DNA of 64,000 bases from Bacilli bacterium (GTDB lineage: Bacteria > Bacillota_I > Bacilli_A > ML615J-28 > CAG-698): assembly GCA_028691515.1 (NCBI GenBank), contig JAQUZE010000008.1, positions 1 through 64,000 of the forward strand, given 5' to 3'. Every line of letters begins with the position of its first letter. Within the stretch, counting starts at the first letter, position 1. This document shows positions 43,611 through 53,600 of the stretch, in pieces. The position numbers and the translations under genes are program-made. The notes under the pieces were generated by a model, which saw nothing but the letters and a program-made list of their open reading frames with translations, ran no database searches and was not told where the DNA came from.

Positions 43611-44039
43611 GTGGCTACGAAAAAAGTTTCAAAAGTCGTAAAACTACAATTAGCTGCCGGAAAAGCAACGCCAGCTCCACCAGTTGGACCAAGTTTAGGT
43701 CAAACGGGAATTAACATTCAACAGTTCTGCGTTCAATTTAACGATAGAACAAAGGAAATGGCAGGGAATATTATACCAGCGGTTATTACAGTATACGAAG
43801 ATCGTTCGTTTTCTTTCATCACAAAGACTCCACCAGCTTCAGATTTATTAAAAAAAGCAGCTGGAATTAAAAGCGGTTCAGGTGTTCCACAAAAAGATAA
43901 AGTGGGAAAAATCACTAAAGATCAATTAAGGGAAATTGCTAAAACTAAAATGGTAGACTTAAATGCCTATGATGAAGAAGCAGCAATGAAAATTGTTGAA
44001 GGAACTGCAAGAAATATGGGAATTGTTGTTGAAAAATAA
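43611..44039 (+). CDS. rplK: 50S ribosomal protein L11
   Basis: This 142-residue protein starts at GTG 43611, 7 bases after AAAGGAGGTG, and gives the usual L11 length. It has [26 protein letters not shown], the proline-rich N-domain and the C-terminal rRNA-binding domain ending [12 protein letters not shown]. It binds the GTPase-associated region of 23S rRNA. Confidence 0.98.
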   Translation: MATKKVSKVVKLQLAAGKATPAPPVGPSLGQTGINIQQFCVQFNDRTKEMAGNIIPAVITVYEDRSFSFITKTPPASDLLKKAAGIKSGSGVPQKDKVGKITKDQLREIAKTKMVDLNAYDEEAAMKIVEGTARNMGIVVEK

Positions 44040-44087
44040 TTGCAACGTATTTTCCCAATTAAGTTGAATTATTATACAACTTAAAAA

Positions 44088-44111
44088 GTGGGAGGTAATC
44101 CGTTAAACCAC
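44088..44111 (+). promoter_or_regulatory. Likely L1-binding site before rplA
   Basis: GTGGGAGG ... AAACCAC repeats the same L1-stalk-like element seen before rplK, here 19 bases upstream of the rplA start and just before its AGGAGG. Confidence 0.65.
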
Positions 44112-44129
44112 ATTTAAGGAGGAAAAGAT

Positions 44130-44840
44130 ATGGCTAAAAAAGGTCGTAAATATGCGGAAGCATTAAAATTAGTTGATAGAACTAAAAAATATAATCTTGA
44201 TGAAGCAATTGAACTTGTAAAAAAGACAAGTTATGCCAAATTTGATGCCACTGTAGAATTAGCTTTTAATTTAAATTTAAATCCTAAAAAAGCTGAGCAA
44301 AATTTAAGAGGAGCAATCGTGTTACCACATGGTAGCGGTAAAACTCGTAAAGTTTTAGTTCTTGCAAAAGGAGCAAAAATAAAAGAAGCTGAAGAAGCTG
44401 GTGCTGATTTTTTTGGAGAAACAGATTATATTGAAAAAATTCAAACAGGTTGGTTAGATTTTGATGTTATTGTTGCAACACCAGATATGATGGGGCAATT
44501 AGGAAGATTAGGGAAATTACTTGGCCCTAAAGGATTAATGCCAAATGCAAAAACTGGAACAGTAACAATGGATATTGCTAAAGCAGTATCTGAAATTAAG
44601 GCGGGAAAAGTAGAGTACCGTGTTGATAAAAGTGGAAACATTCAATTTATTGTTGGTAAAACAAGTTTTGATGATATAAAATTAAATGAAAATATCAAAA
44701 CAATATATGATGTTATTATAAAATCTAAGCCTTCTACTGTAAAAGGCGTATATATTGAAAACGTCTCAATATCAGCAACTATGGGACCTGGAATTAAAAT
44801 TAATTCTGATTCCATGGTAGCAACAAAATCAGTTAAATAA
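44130..44840 (+). CDS. rplA: 50S ribosomal protein L1
   Basis: This 236-residue protein is full length. It has the N-terminal [19 protein letters not shown], the [16 protein letters not shown]1 signature and [10 protein letters not shown]. It binds the L1 stalk, helps E-site tRNA leave, and is the known translational repressor of its own operon. It is preceded by a second L1-site mimic. Confidence 0.98.
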   Translation: MAKKGRKYAEALKLVDRTKKYNLDEAIELVKKTSYAKFDATVELAFNLNLNPKKAEQNLRGAIVLPHGSGKTRKVLVLAKGAKIKEAEEAGADFFGETDYIEKIQTGWLDFDVIVATPDMMGQLGRLGKLLGPKGLMPNAKTGTVTMDIAKAVSEIKAGKVEYRVDKSGNIQFIVGKTSFDDIKLNENIKTIYDVIIKSKPSTVKGVYIENVSISATMGPGIKINSDSMVATKSVK

Positions 44841-44860
44841 AATAGTAATTATAAAATATG

Positions 44861-44950
44861 CCGTAGAATCGGGTGCTATAAAGGCTTAATAACCCGCCGA
44901 GGTAAAGAAGTATTTGTGCCTCTTTAACTACGGTTTAAAGAGGTTTTCTA
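44861..44950 (+). promoter_or_regulatory. L10 leader with attenuator
   Basis: The outer helix CCGTAG (44861-44866) / CTACGG (44928-44933) encloses a structured region with the conserved CCGCCGAGGT motif of L10 leaders (44894-44903). The 3' arm lies inside a competing terminator CCTCTTTAA (44919-44927) / TTAAAGAGG (44935-44943) followed by TTTT. Free L10(L12)4 bound to the kink-turn region is the established regulator of this class. Confidence 0.85.
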
Positions 44951-44969
44951 AATTTTAGGAGGTGTAAGA

Positions 44970-45461
44970 ATGAAAGAAGCAACTCTATTAAAGAAAAGTG
45001 CTGAAGTTGATCAAGTAGCTGAAAAATTTAACGAAGCTAAATCATTAGTTTTTGTTGATTACTTAGGATTAACAGTTGAGCAAGTAACAGAGCTAAGAAA
45101 GAAATTGCATGATGAAGGAATAGACTTAAAAGTTATTAAAAATAATATTTTAAGAAGAGCTGCAACAAAAGCAGGTTACTCTAAACTTGAAGAGCATTTA
45201 AAAGGGCCAAGTGCCGTTGCAATCTCAAAAGATGCTACAGCAGCATCTCGGATTATCTACAATTTTGCTAAAGAAAATAAACAACTTACTGTCAAAACAG
45301 GTGTTGTTGAAGGTGAAATTTTAAATGTAGATGAATTAAAAGTTATTTCAACATTACCAAACAGAGATGGAATGTTATCGATGCTATTGAGTGTTCTACA
45401 GGCACCAATTCGAAATTTAGGTATTGTTATTAAATCTGTAGCTGAACAAAAAGAAATATAA
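44970..45461 (+). CDS. rplJ: 50S ribosomal protein L10
   Basis: This 163-residue protein has FVDYLGLTVEQVTELRKKL, KVIKNNILRRA and KGPSAVAIS. The C-terminal helix carries L7/L12 dimers. It is under the L10 leader and co-transcribed with rplL (18-base gap). Confidence 0.97.
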   Translation: MKEATLLKKSAEVDQVAEKFNEAKSLVFVDYLGLTVEQVTELRKKLHDEGIDLKVIKNNILRRAATKAGYSKLEEHLKGPSAVAISKDATAASRIIYNFAKENKQLTVKTGVVEGEILNVDELKVISTLPNRDGMLSMLLSVLQAPIRNLGIVIKSVAEQKEI

Positions 45462-45479
45462 TTATTAGGAGGATTTAAC

Positions 45480-45848
45480 ATGTCAAAATTAAATATTGAA
45501 GAATTTCTTGGTCAATTAGAAGAAATGTCAGTTTTGGAATTAAATGATTTAGTAAAAGCAATTGAAGAAAAATTTGGAGTTACAGCTGCAGCTGCAGTTG
45601 TTGCTGGACCTGCTGTTGACGCAGTTGAAGAAGGACCATCTACAGTTAATGTTATTCTTGCTTCATTTGGGCAAACAAAAATTGCTGTTATTAAAGTTGT
45701 TCGTGAGATTACTGGACTTGGATTAAAAGAAGCTAAAGATTTAGTTGATGGAGCTCCAAAACCAGTAAAAGAAGGAATTTCTGTTGAAGAAGCTAATGCT
45801 ATTAAAGAAAAATTAGTTGCTGCTGGAGCAGAAGTAGAAATTAAATAA
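45480..45848 (+). CDS. rplL: 50S ribosomal protein L7/L12
   Basis: This 122-residue protein has the N-terminal dimerisation part, an Ala/Val-rich hinge ([14 protein letters not shown]) and a C-terminal domain with [24 protein letters not shown]. It recruits translational GTPases to the ribosome. It ends at a perfect palindromic terminator. Confidence 0.98.
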   Translation: MSKLNIEEFLGQLEEMSVLELNDLVKAIEEKFGVTAAAAVVAGPAVDAVEEGPSTVNVILASFGQTKIAVIKVVREITGLGLKEAKDLVDGAPKPVKEGISVEEANAIKEKLVAAGAEVEIK

Positions 45849-45859
45849 TTAAACTTATT

Positions 45860-45886
45860 AGGTATCAGAATTCTGATACCTTTTTC
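45860..45886 (+). terminator. Intrinsic terminator
   Basis: AGGTATCAGAA (45860-45870) pairs with TTCTGATACCT (45871-45881), then T residues, after rplL. Confidence 0.9.
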
Positions 45887-45929
45887 AATTAATTTATAAT
45901 ATTTTTTATAATATATGTATGGTGATAAA

Positions 45930-46256
45930 ATGCAATGTAAAATTAAAAGAACAATATTTGATTTGTTTACTTATTATGATTGTAACGATTGTATATATAG
46001 AAAACAAGATCAACATTTTAATTATGAAGATAGTTTTTTTCATATTTATTATCTTTATTCAACTTGTTTTATCAGTGAAGAAAGCAAAAGTTTATTCTTT
46101 TTTGATTCAAAAGTTAAGAGGTTTCTTTATGATGCTATATATTTTCAAAAGGAAATTTTATTTATTTTGGTTGAAGCAAGTGAAGAAGATACTATTTATA
46201 ATTACATCAATATTATTTCTTGTTTTTCAAAAAATATTCAAATATTAATTATATAG
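45930..46256 (+). CDS. Small protein of unknown function
   Basis: This is a 108-residue candidate starting at ATG 45930 after GGTGAT; an in-frame ATG at 45915 is the alternative. It has an N-terminal cysteine group (MQCK, then CNDC at 20-23) that could bind a metal, many aromatic residues and no membrane segment. An overlapping ORF in another frame (45919-46248) is about as long but very hydrophobic. I prefer this frame because it has the better ribosome site and balanced composition. There is a promoter-like TATAAT just upstream. No family is recognised. Confidence 0.5.
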   Translation: MQCKIKRTIFDLFTYYDCNDCIYRKQDQHFNYEDSFFHIYYLYSTCFISEESKSLFFFDSKVKRFLYDAIYFQKEILFILVEASEEDTIYNYINIISCFSKNIQILII

Positions 46257-46327
46257 TGCAAAATATTGTTAGTGATTTAAAAATATGTTATAATAAGATG
46301 TAATCACAGAGTAAAGGAGTAAAGATT

Positions 46328-46885
46328 ATGAAAATAATTGTTAAAGGAAAAAACAAGTATGAACCAACAAACGAAATCCGTGATTATGCCGAAAGAAAAT
46401 TGGCAAAAATGGATGTTTATTTCAAAAGACCTGAAGAGATTTCAGGAACAGTTTTGTGCAAACAATATGATGCATATAATGAGGTTGAAATAACGATTCC
46501 AACAAAAAATTTAATTTTGCGTGCAGAAGTAAAGAGTGAAACTTTTAACTCAGCTATTGATCTTGCGATTGATAAACTTGAATCTCAAATGAGAAAACAT
46601 AAATCTAAAATCTATTCAAGTTTAAAAAGGAGAGAAGGGGTTGGTGGTTATTATGCTGCTAATGATGATTTTGATTTAGAACAAATGAAAACTGAACTTA
46701 TAGCTACTAATCTTGTAAAATCAAAAAAAGTTGATTTAAAGCCAATGACTCCAGATGATGCTGTTGCGCAAATGGAGATGTTAGGACATAGTTTTTATAT
46801 TTTTCAAAATGTTGAAAACAATAAAGTGTGCGTGGTTTACTTAAGAGAAGACCATGATTACGGAATTATTGAAACAAGTTTATAA
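46328..46885 (+). CDS. hpf: Long-form ribosome hibernation promoting factor
   Basis: This 185-residue protein has an N-terminal S30AE/HPF domain (about 1-100, KIIVKGKNKYEPTNEIRDYAERKLAKMD, ESQMRKHKSK). A linker and a C-terminal dimerisation domain follow (SKKVDLKPMTPDDAVAQMEMLGHSFYIFQN). The long form pairs two 70S ribosomes into inactive 100S particles in stationary phase. It has its own promoter (TATAAT near 46290) and terminator. Confidence 0.95.
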   Translation: MKIIVKGKNKYEPTNEIRDYAERKLAKMDVYFKRPEEISGTVLCKQYDAYNEVEITIPTKNLILRAEVKSETFNSAIDLAIDKLESQMRKHKSKIYSSLKRREGVGGYYAANDDFDLEQMKTELIATNLVKSKKVDLKPMTPDDAVAQMEMLGHSFYIFQNVENNKVCVVYLREDHDYGIIETSL

Positions 46886-46907
46886 AAGGGCGTATGCCCT
46901 TTTTTTC
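46884..46907 (+). terminator. Intrinsic terminator
   Basis: AAAAGGGC (46884-46891), loop GTAT, GCCC and T run, after hpf. Confidence 0.9.
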
Positions 46908-46964
46908 TCTTTGAATTTTTATGATTAGATGGTATTATATTTATTAGAAGAGGAGAAGAGATAG

Positions 46965-49820
46965 ATGATAAAAAAAGTAGCAACAATTTTTTTTGGCTTT
47001 ATAATTGTATTTTTGAGTGTGGTTGTTCTTAATGCACAAATGATTGGCATTCCTAAGTTTGATGGTTCTGGAACTATTAAATATAGGGATTCTAGTGAAG
47101 TTTTAATGAATGAAGTATATGTTCAAAAACCTACTGAACTTAGAGGAGTTTGGGTTACCCCTTTAGTTGGAGATATCCCATCTTTTACTAGTGAGACGCA
47201 ATATAAAGCAGCAATGAATAGTGTTTTTGACGTTATGGAATACTATAATATGAATGCAATTATTTATCATGTCAGGATAATGAATGATGCTTTGTATCCT
47301 TCTGAGTTAAACCCTTATTCATCATATTATAATGGAAATTCGGATTGGGATGCTTTAGAGTGGATTATTAGTGAATCTCATAGAAGAGGAATTGAATTTC
47401 ATGCTTGGATGAATCCATATAGAGTTAAAAATTCATATTCTGGGACTTTAGAAGATTTAGCTAGTACTTTCCCAGAAACAAATGCAGCTTCTAATCCAGA
47501 AAATTTAATTAAAAATTCAAGTCAGGTTATTTTAGACCCGGGCCAACCTGCTGTAAGACAATTTTTACTGGATACTTGTCAGGAACTAATGGATAATTAT
47601 GATATCGATGCAATTCATTTTGATGATTATTTTTATATTGATAATAATGATGATTCTGCAACATTTGAAAAATATAATCCTGATAATTTACTATTGGCAG
47701 ATTGGCGTAGATTACAAGTAGATACATTTATTGAAGATTTACATCATTTAATTGAAGAACATAATGTTAATAATAATAAGTATGTGCAATTAGGTATTTC
47801 TCCTTCTGGTGTATGGAGAAATGGGGATGGAATTGTTAGTTATGACTCTAATGGTAATGCAATAACAAATGGATCTAATACTTTATATGGTTTTGCTCAT
47901 TATGATAATTATTTATATTCAGATACAGTTAAGTGGATAAATGAGGAGTGGATAGATTATATTGTTCCGCAAGTTTATTTTGCCTTAGAACACGCAACTA
48001 CTCCATATGCAGATATTATGCAGTGGTGGGATAAAGTAGTCGAACATAAAGATGTAAGTCTATATGCCGGGATTGGATTACATATTGCTGGTTCTAGTGG
48101 AAATGTATATTCATGGCAAAATAGTCCATATGAATTATCTTATGAATTAAGATATAATGATGGTTTAAAAAATTCAAAAGGTTCAGTTTTGTTTAGTTAT
48201 AGGCATATGAAAGATGGTTATAATAATAAAACATCTATGAAGGGCCAAAATATGGAAAATGCTCGAAATGATTTGTGGACCGAAAAAATATTTTTACCTC
48301 AATCTAATGTCACTAATAATGTATTTCCAGGTTATGTTAGAAATTTAAAATTAGAAAAAACAAGTGAAAATAATATTATAAGTTGGGATAAAAACCCTAA
48401 TGCTAGATATTATGCTTTATATCGTAGTGAAGATGAGATAACTTATTCAACAAAGGAAATCTATGATATTTTTGGAAGTAATGATAATGAGAGATATGAA
48501 TATATTGATGAAACAGGTGTGTATAATTATGCTGTAGTGCCTGTTAGTAAAACAAATACTTTGGGGAATGGTACAATTATTAATTCTGATTTTACTAAAG
48601 ATACTTATACAGTAGAATTTTTTGATAAAGATAATAATTCTTTAAAGTTAGAGCAAGTTCCTCATGGAGCTACTATTTCTCCGCCACAATTACCAAGAGT
48701 AATTGGTTATACTTTTAAAGGATGGGATCAAGATTTTAGTAGTATTACTGAAGATTTAAAAATATATTCAATTTATGAAGCAAAAATTTATACAGTTGAG
48801 TTTTGTGACTTATATGGGATTGTAATAGATAGCCAAAATATAGCGCATGGTGAAGGTGCGGTAGAGGTAAATCCTATTATTTATGATAATAAATTATTTG
48901 TTAAATGGGACCAAGAATTTGACTATGTAACTTCTAATCTGAAAATTAATCCTGTTTATGAAGATGTTACTGATGAAACAAGATTAGCTGTGCAATTTTT
49001 AATGCCAGATGGTTCAATTATTAAGGAAGAGTTAGTAAAATATAAAACAGGTGCAACAGCACCAGTAGAAATTCCCAAAATTTCTGGATATCATTTTACT
49101 GGCTGGGATAAAGAATTTAATTTAATTACTACAGATTTAGTTATTACTGCTGTATTTTCTGAAGGAAATCAATTTATTGTAAAATTTATGGATAAATTTG
49201 ATAATGAAGTGAAAACTGAAAGTGTAATTGAGGGAAACTCTGCAACTTCACCAACGCTTGATGAAATAAATGGTTTTATCTTTAAAGGATGGGATCAAGA
49301 ATTTTCAAATATTGAAAGTGATTTAATTATTAGACCGCTTTATGAAGAATTAAAATTTTCAGTTAAATTTTATAGTTTTAATGATGAATTAATTAAAAAT
49401 GAAACAGTAAAATATGGTGAAGATGCTCTTGCTCCTAAAGTTGAAGAAATTGAAGGATATTTATTCAAAGGTTGGGATACGGAATTTACTAATGTTAAAG
49501 AAGATAAAATAGTTAAACCGCTTTATGAAGAAATAGTTGAAGAAGAAAGTATCTATTCAATTACTTTTAAAGATATTGATGGTAATGTTATAGAAGTAGT
49601 TGAAGCAAAGAGTGGAGATAATTTGGAAGATTATCAAGCTCCAGAAGTAAAGGGATATACTTTTAAAGAGTGGAATCAAGATTTGTCAAATATTGATCAA
49701 GATTTAATTGTAGAATCAATTTATACGAAAACATCAAGTTGTGGAAGTGTAAATGCTGTTCAATTATTTACTATTTTTTCTATGTTTGGTGCATTTTTCT
49801 TTTTAAGAAGAAAGAAATAG
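46965..49820 (+). CDS. GHL10 (DigH-like) glycosyl hydrolase with InlB-type repeats, paralogue A
   Basis: This 951-residue secreted protein has a signal peptide (1-26). The GHL10/DUF187 domain (about 60-440) has ELRGVWVTPLVGD, IYHVRIMNDALYPSE, RRGIEFHAWMNPYR, DAIHFDDYFYID and LGISPSGVWRNGDG. A short Fn3-like domain (about 455-540) follows, then six InlB B-type repeats of about 62 residues (consensus GYxFKGWDxxFxxIxxDLxIxxxYE). The C-terminus is SSCGS, a hydrophobic helix, then RRKK. Related E. coli DigH cleaves denuded peptidoglycan glycans; activity here is inferred. A multidomain surface enzyme is the likely role. Confidence 0.85.
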   Translation: MIKKVATIFFGFIIVFLSVVVLNAQMIGIPKFDGSGTIKYRDSSEVLMNEVYVQKPTELRGVWVTPLVGDIPSFTSETQYKAAMNSVFDVMEYYNMNAIIYHVRIMNDALYPSELNPYSSYYNGNSDWDALEWIISESHRRGIEFHAWMNPYRVKNSYSGTLEDLASTFPETNAASNPENLIKNSSQVILDPGQPAVRQFLLDTCQELMDNYDIDAIHFDDYFYIDNNDDSATFEKYNPDNLLLADWRRLQVDTFIEDLHHLIEEHNVNNNKYVQLGISPSGVWRNGDGIVSYDSNGNAITNGSNTLYGFAHYDNYLYSDTVKWINEEWIDYIVPQVYFALEHATTPYADIMQWWDKVVEHKDVSLYAGIGLHIAGSSGNVYSWQNSPYELSYELRYNDGLKNSKGSVLFSYRHMKDGYNNKTSMKGQNMENARNDLWTEKIFLPQSNVTNNVFPGYVRNLKLEKTSENNIISWDKNPNARYYALYRSEDEITYSTKEIYDIFGSNDNERYEYIDETGVYNYAVVPVSKTNTLGNGTIINSDFTKDTYTVEFFDKDNNSLKLEQVPHGATISPPQLPRVIGYTFKGWDQDFSSITEDLKIYSIYEAKIYTVEFCDLYGIVIDSQNIAHGEGAVEVNPIIYDNKLFVKWDQEFDYVTSNLKINPVYEDVTDETRLAVQFLMPDGSIIKEELVKYKTGATAPVEIPKISGYHFTGWDKEFNLITTDLVITAVFSEGNQFIVKFMDKFDNEVKTESVIEGNSATSPTLDEINGFIFKGWDQEFSNIESDLIIRPLYEELKFSVKFYSFNDELIKNETVKYGEDALAPKVEEIEGYLFKGWDTEFTNVKEDKIVKPLYEEIVEEESIYSITFKDIDGNVIEVVEAKSGDNLEDYQAPEVKGYTFKEWNQDLSNIDQDLIVESIYTKTSSCGSVNAVQLFTIFSMFGAFFFLRRKK

Positions 49821-49955
49821 AATTGTTAATTTACTTTAAAATTAGAAATATATGGTTCTAATATTTATTTAGTTATAAAGTTAAAAATATTGAAATATTA
49901 CTCAATTTGTGGTATAATAATATAACATTAAAAAATGGAATGGAGAGTTTTAACA

Positions 49956-50558
49956 ATGAATTTAAACATAAGAACAGACAATGTAAAAAAAGTAAGAAAT
50001 AGCGGATTAATTCCGGGAGTAATTTATGGTAAAGAATTCAAAGCAATTTCTGTTGAAGCAGATGCTTTAGAATTTAAGAAAGTTCTTGCTGAAAATGGTA
50101 AGACAAAAGTATTTGAAATTGATTTAAAAGGAGAAAAACACAAAGTATATATTAAAGATTTTCAATCTTTTTTGCTAACTAAAAATGAAATAATGCATTT
50201 TGATTTACAAAAAGTACAAGCAAATGAAATAATGCATGTAAAAATTCCAATTAGTTTAGTTAATAAAGAGGAAATTGAAAAGAAAAGTTTATTAGTTTCA
50301 ATGGTTATGACAGAATTACCTTGCGAATTTGCAGTTGAAAATGGGATATCTGAAATTGAGGTTGATTTATCTGGGTTAGAATTAAATGATGCAATTTATG
50401 TTAAAGATTTAATTGTGCCTAAAGATGTAAAAGTTAATGTTGATGAAGATGAAATGGTGTTAGTAATTAGAGATATTAAGATGGCTGAAGAAGAAGAAAC
50501 TGATTCTGATCTTTTAGTTCCTGAAGAGGCTGAAGAAGAAGAAACAGAAGAAGAATAA
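49956..50558 (+). CDS. rplY: 50S ribosomal protein L25/general stress protein Ctc
   Basis: This 200-residue protein belongs to the two-domain L25/TL5/Ctc family: VRNSGLIPGVIYGK at the start, a 5S rRNA-binding domain to about 90, a C-terminal beta domain and a very acidic tail. ATG 49956 is chosen because GGAGAG lies 8 bases before it; ATG 49935 would overlap that site. It lies between two GHL10 paralogues but has its own promoter region and terminator. Confidence 0.92.
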   Translation: MNLNIRTDNVKKVRNSGLIPGVIYGKEFKAISVEADALEFKKVLAENGKTKVFEIDLKGEKHKVYIKDFQSFLLTKNEIMHFDLQKVQANEIMHVKIPISLVNKEEIEKKSLLVSMVMTELPCEFAVENGISEIEVDLSGLELNDAIYVKDLIVPKDVKVNVDEDEMVLVIRDIKMAEEEETDSDLLVPEEAEEEETEEE

Positions 50559-50569
50559 AATTAATAATT

Positions 50570-50602
50570 AAAACAAAGCATTTAAGGATGCTTTGTTTTT
50601 TT
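50570..50602 (+). terminator. Intrinsic terminator
   Basis: AAAACAAAGCAT (50570-50581), loop TTAAGG, ATGCTTTGTTTT (50588-50599), T run after rplY. Confidence 0.92.
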
Positions 50603-50679
50603 ATTTATAACTTTATACTTATTTTATAGGTAGAAAAAAATATAGTATTATGGTATAATATTAAACTAGAGGTGAAAAA

Positions 50680-53600
50680 ATGTTCAAGAAGATCTATACT
50701 TTTTTTATAATTATAATTTTTATTTTAATATCTGTTATAACGGTTAATGGTGTATTAATACCATTGCAAAAGACTGGTGATGGTGGTACGCTTTATTATA
50801 AAGGAACTACAGACCCCGTTCTAATTAATAGCACATATGAATATTCTGAATCAGAATTTAGAGGTGTTTGGATTACTCCTCTTGCGGGTAATATACCTAG
50901 ATATACAAGTCAATCCCAATATAAAAGTGTTATGACTCAAGTATTTGATAATATGGAACAATACAATTTAAATGTATTAATTTATCATGTGCGAATTATG
51001 AATGATGCTTTTTATGATTCTGAATTTAATAATTGGTCATCTTATTATAGTACAAATCCTGATTGGGAAGCTCTTTCATGGATTATTGATGAAGCTCATA
51101 AACGCGGAATTGAATTTCATGCTTGGATGAATCCCTATAGAATAACAAATAGTTATAGTGGTACTGTTGAAAGTTATGCTAGTTCAGTAAGTAATAAAAA
51201 AAATGCAGCCTCAAACCCAGATAATATATTAAAAAGTGGTAGTAAGCTTATTCTAAATCCTGGAGAACCTGCAGTCAGAAATTTTCTTGTTGATACTGTT
51301 GAAGAATTAGTTACAAATTACGATGTTGATGCTATTCACTTTGATGATTATTTTTATATTGATGGTGTAGACGATTCTTCAACAAGAGCCAAATATAACC
51401 CAAATAATTTGGGAGTAGCTGATTGGAGAAGAGAACAAGTTGATTTATTTATTCATGAACTAAAAGATTATTTAGATGTTTATAATCAAGAAAATAATAA
51501 ACATGTTGAGTTAGGTATTTCACCATCAGGAATTTGGCAAAATGGTGATGGAATTGTCACTTATGATAGTGAGGGTAATGCTATTACAACTGGATCTAAA
51601 ACTGGAGGAATGGAACATAATAATAACTATTTGTATTCAAATACTGTTAATTGGGTAAATCATGAATGGATTGATTATATTCTTCCTCAAAGTTATTGGG
51701 GATTTGAACATCCTGTTGCTGGATTTGCTGATGTTATGGGATGGTGGAATAAAGTAGTTAAATACAAAAATGTTAATTTATATTCTGGTATAGGAATTTA
51801 TATGGCAGAATCATCTAGTAATACTTATTCATGGCAGAATAATCCTGAAGAAATGAAAAACATGATGCTTTATCTTAATACATTGGAAAATGTTAAAGGC
51901 TTTAGTTTATATAGTTATGCTCATTTAGAAAAAGCAATTAATAGTAGTAAATCTAATCATATATTATTTAAAAATTTATTTAATAATGCTTATAATGTTG
52001 CTTGGACAGAAAATGTATTGCTTCCTGAAAAAATTGCCGGACCTAAAATTAATCCTGGAACTGTTACAAATGTAAACTTAATAAATGATGGAACAAGAAA
52101 TATTTTAAGTTGGGACTCTAATAGTTTAGCAAAATATTATGCAATTTATAAAAATGACGGTGAAATTACTTATGATAATAGTGAACTTTTTGATGTCGTT
52201 TTAGCTTCTACTACAGAGGTTGAATCATATAGTGATGTTGAAGCAAGTAATTATCATTATGCTGTTTTGCCTCTTAGTTATTCAAATACTACTGGTCAAG
52301 GTGTTGAAGTAGTAAGTGATGGCCAAGTAACCACTTATAAAGTTGAATTTTATGATGCTTCTGGAACTGTTATAAAAACTCAATATGTTGAAGAAAATAG
52401 TAGTGCGTCAGCACCAGTTGATCCCTTAAAACAAGGTTATACTTTTACAGGTTGGGATAAAGATTTTAATATAATTACAGATAATTTAAAAGTATATCCT
52501 GAGTATGAGATTAATACTTATACTGTTACTTTTAAAATTAATGGAGATATAATTAGCACACAAGATATTGTTTATAACAATAGTGCTATTTCTCCTACTC
52601 CAATTGAAATAGAGGGATATAGTTTTATTAAATGGGATAAAGATTTTACTAATGTTTCAAGTGATCTAATAATTAATGCTGTTTATGAAGTTAAATTATA
52701 TTTGATTGAATATTACGATGGTACTACTTTATTAAAATCTGAATATGTTGAACATGGTAAAAATGGAAATGCCCCATTACCTCCTGAAAAAATTGGTTTA
52801 GATTTTCTGAGTTGGGATAAGGAATTTAGTAATGTTACAGAAAATTTAGAAATTTATGCTATTTATAGTGATGCAATATATGAAGTTAAGTTTTTTGTTG
52901 ATGGGATACAAGAAGGACCTGTTCAATATGTTAATCATGGAAAGGATGCTATTGCTCCAGAGGTTTCAAAACCAGGATATGGTTTTGTTTCTTGGGATAA
53001 AGAATTAACTAATATAACTAAAAATACAAATATATATGCTATTTTTTCTGATGAGATATTTCAGGTGAAATTCTTTGTAAATGATAAATTAGTAAAAACT
53101 TATGTTGCACTATATGGAGAAAAAATAGAGAATCCTGATGTAAATATTGAGGGGATAATAATATTAACTTGGGATCAGGAATTTGATTATATTACTAAAA
53201 GCATGAATATAAATGCTATTTATGAAGTTAAGACTTTTACAGTTATTTATAAGGCAAATGATGTTGTTATTAAAACTGAAACTGTTGAATACGGTAAAGA
53301 TGGGATTGCTCCAGAAGTGCCAATTATTGAAGGCTATGAGTTTGATAAATGGGATAGTAATTATGAAAATGTTACTGAAGATTTACTAATTAATGCTCAA
53401 TATAAAAGAAGTATATATTCAGTGATTTTTAAACATAATAATAAAGTGATTTCTAGTCAAGAAGTATATTATGGAGAAAACGGGGTTGCGCCTGTTCTTG
53501 AACTACAAACTGGTTACAAATTTATAGAGTGGTCAAATTCCTTTAATAATATAAAAGAAGATTTAATAATAGAAGCTATAGTTGAACAAGAAATTTATAC

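Noticed and set aside
45919-46248. Hydrophobic 109-residue ORF overlapping the small Cys protein
   Set aside because: Its composition looks like a frame shadow of AT-rich DNA (long Ile/Leu/Phe/Lys runs), and the other frame has the better ribosome site. I kept this doubt as a finding.
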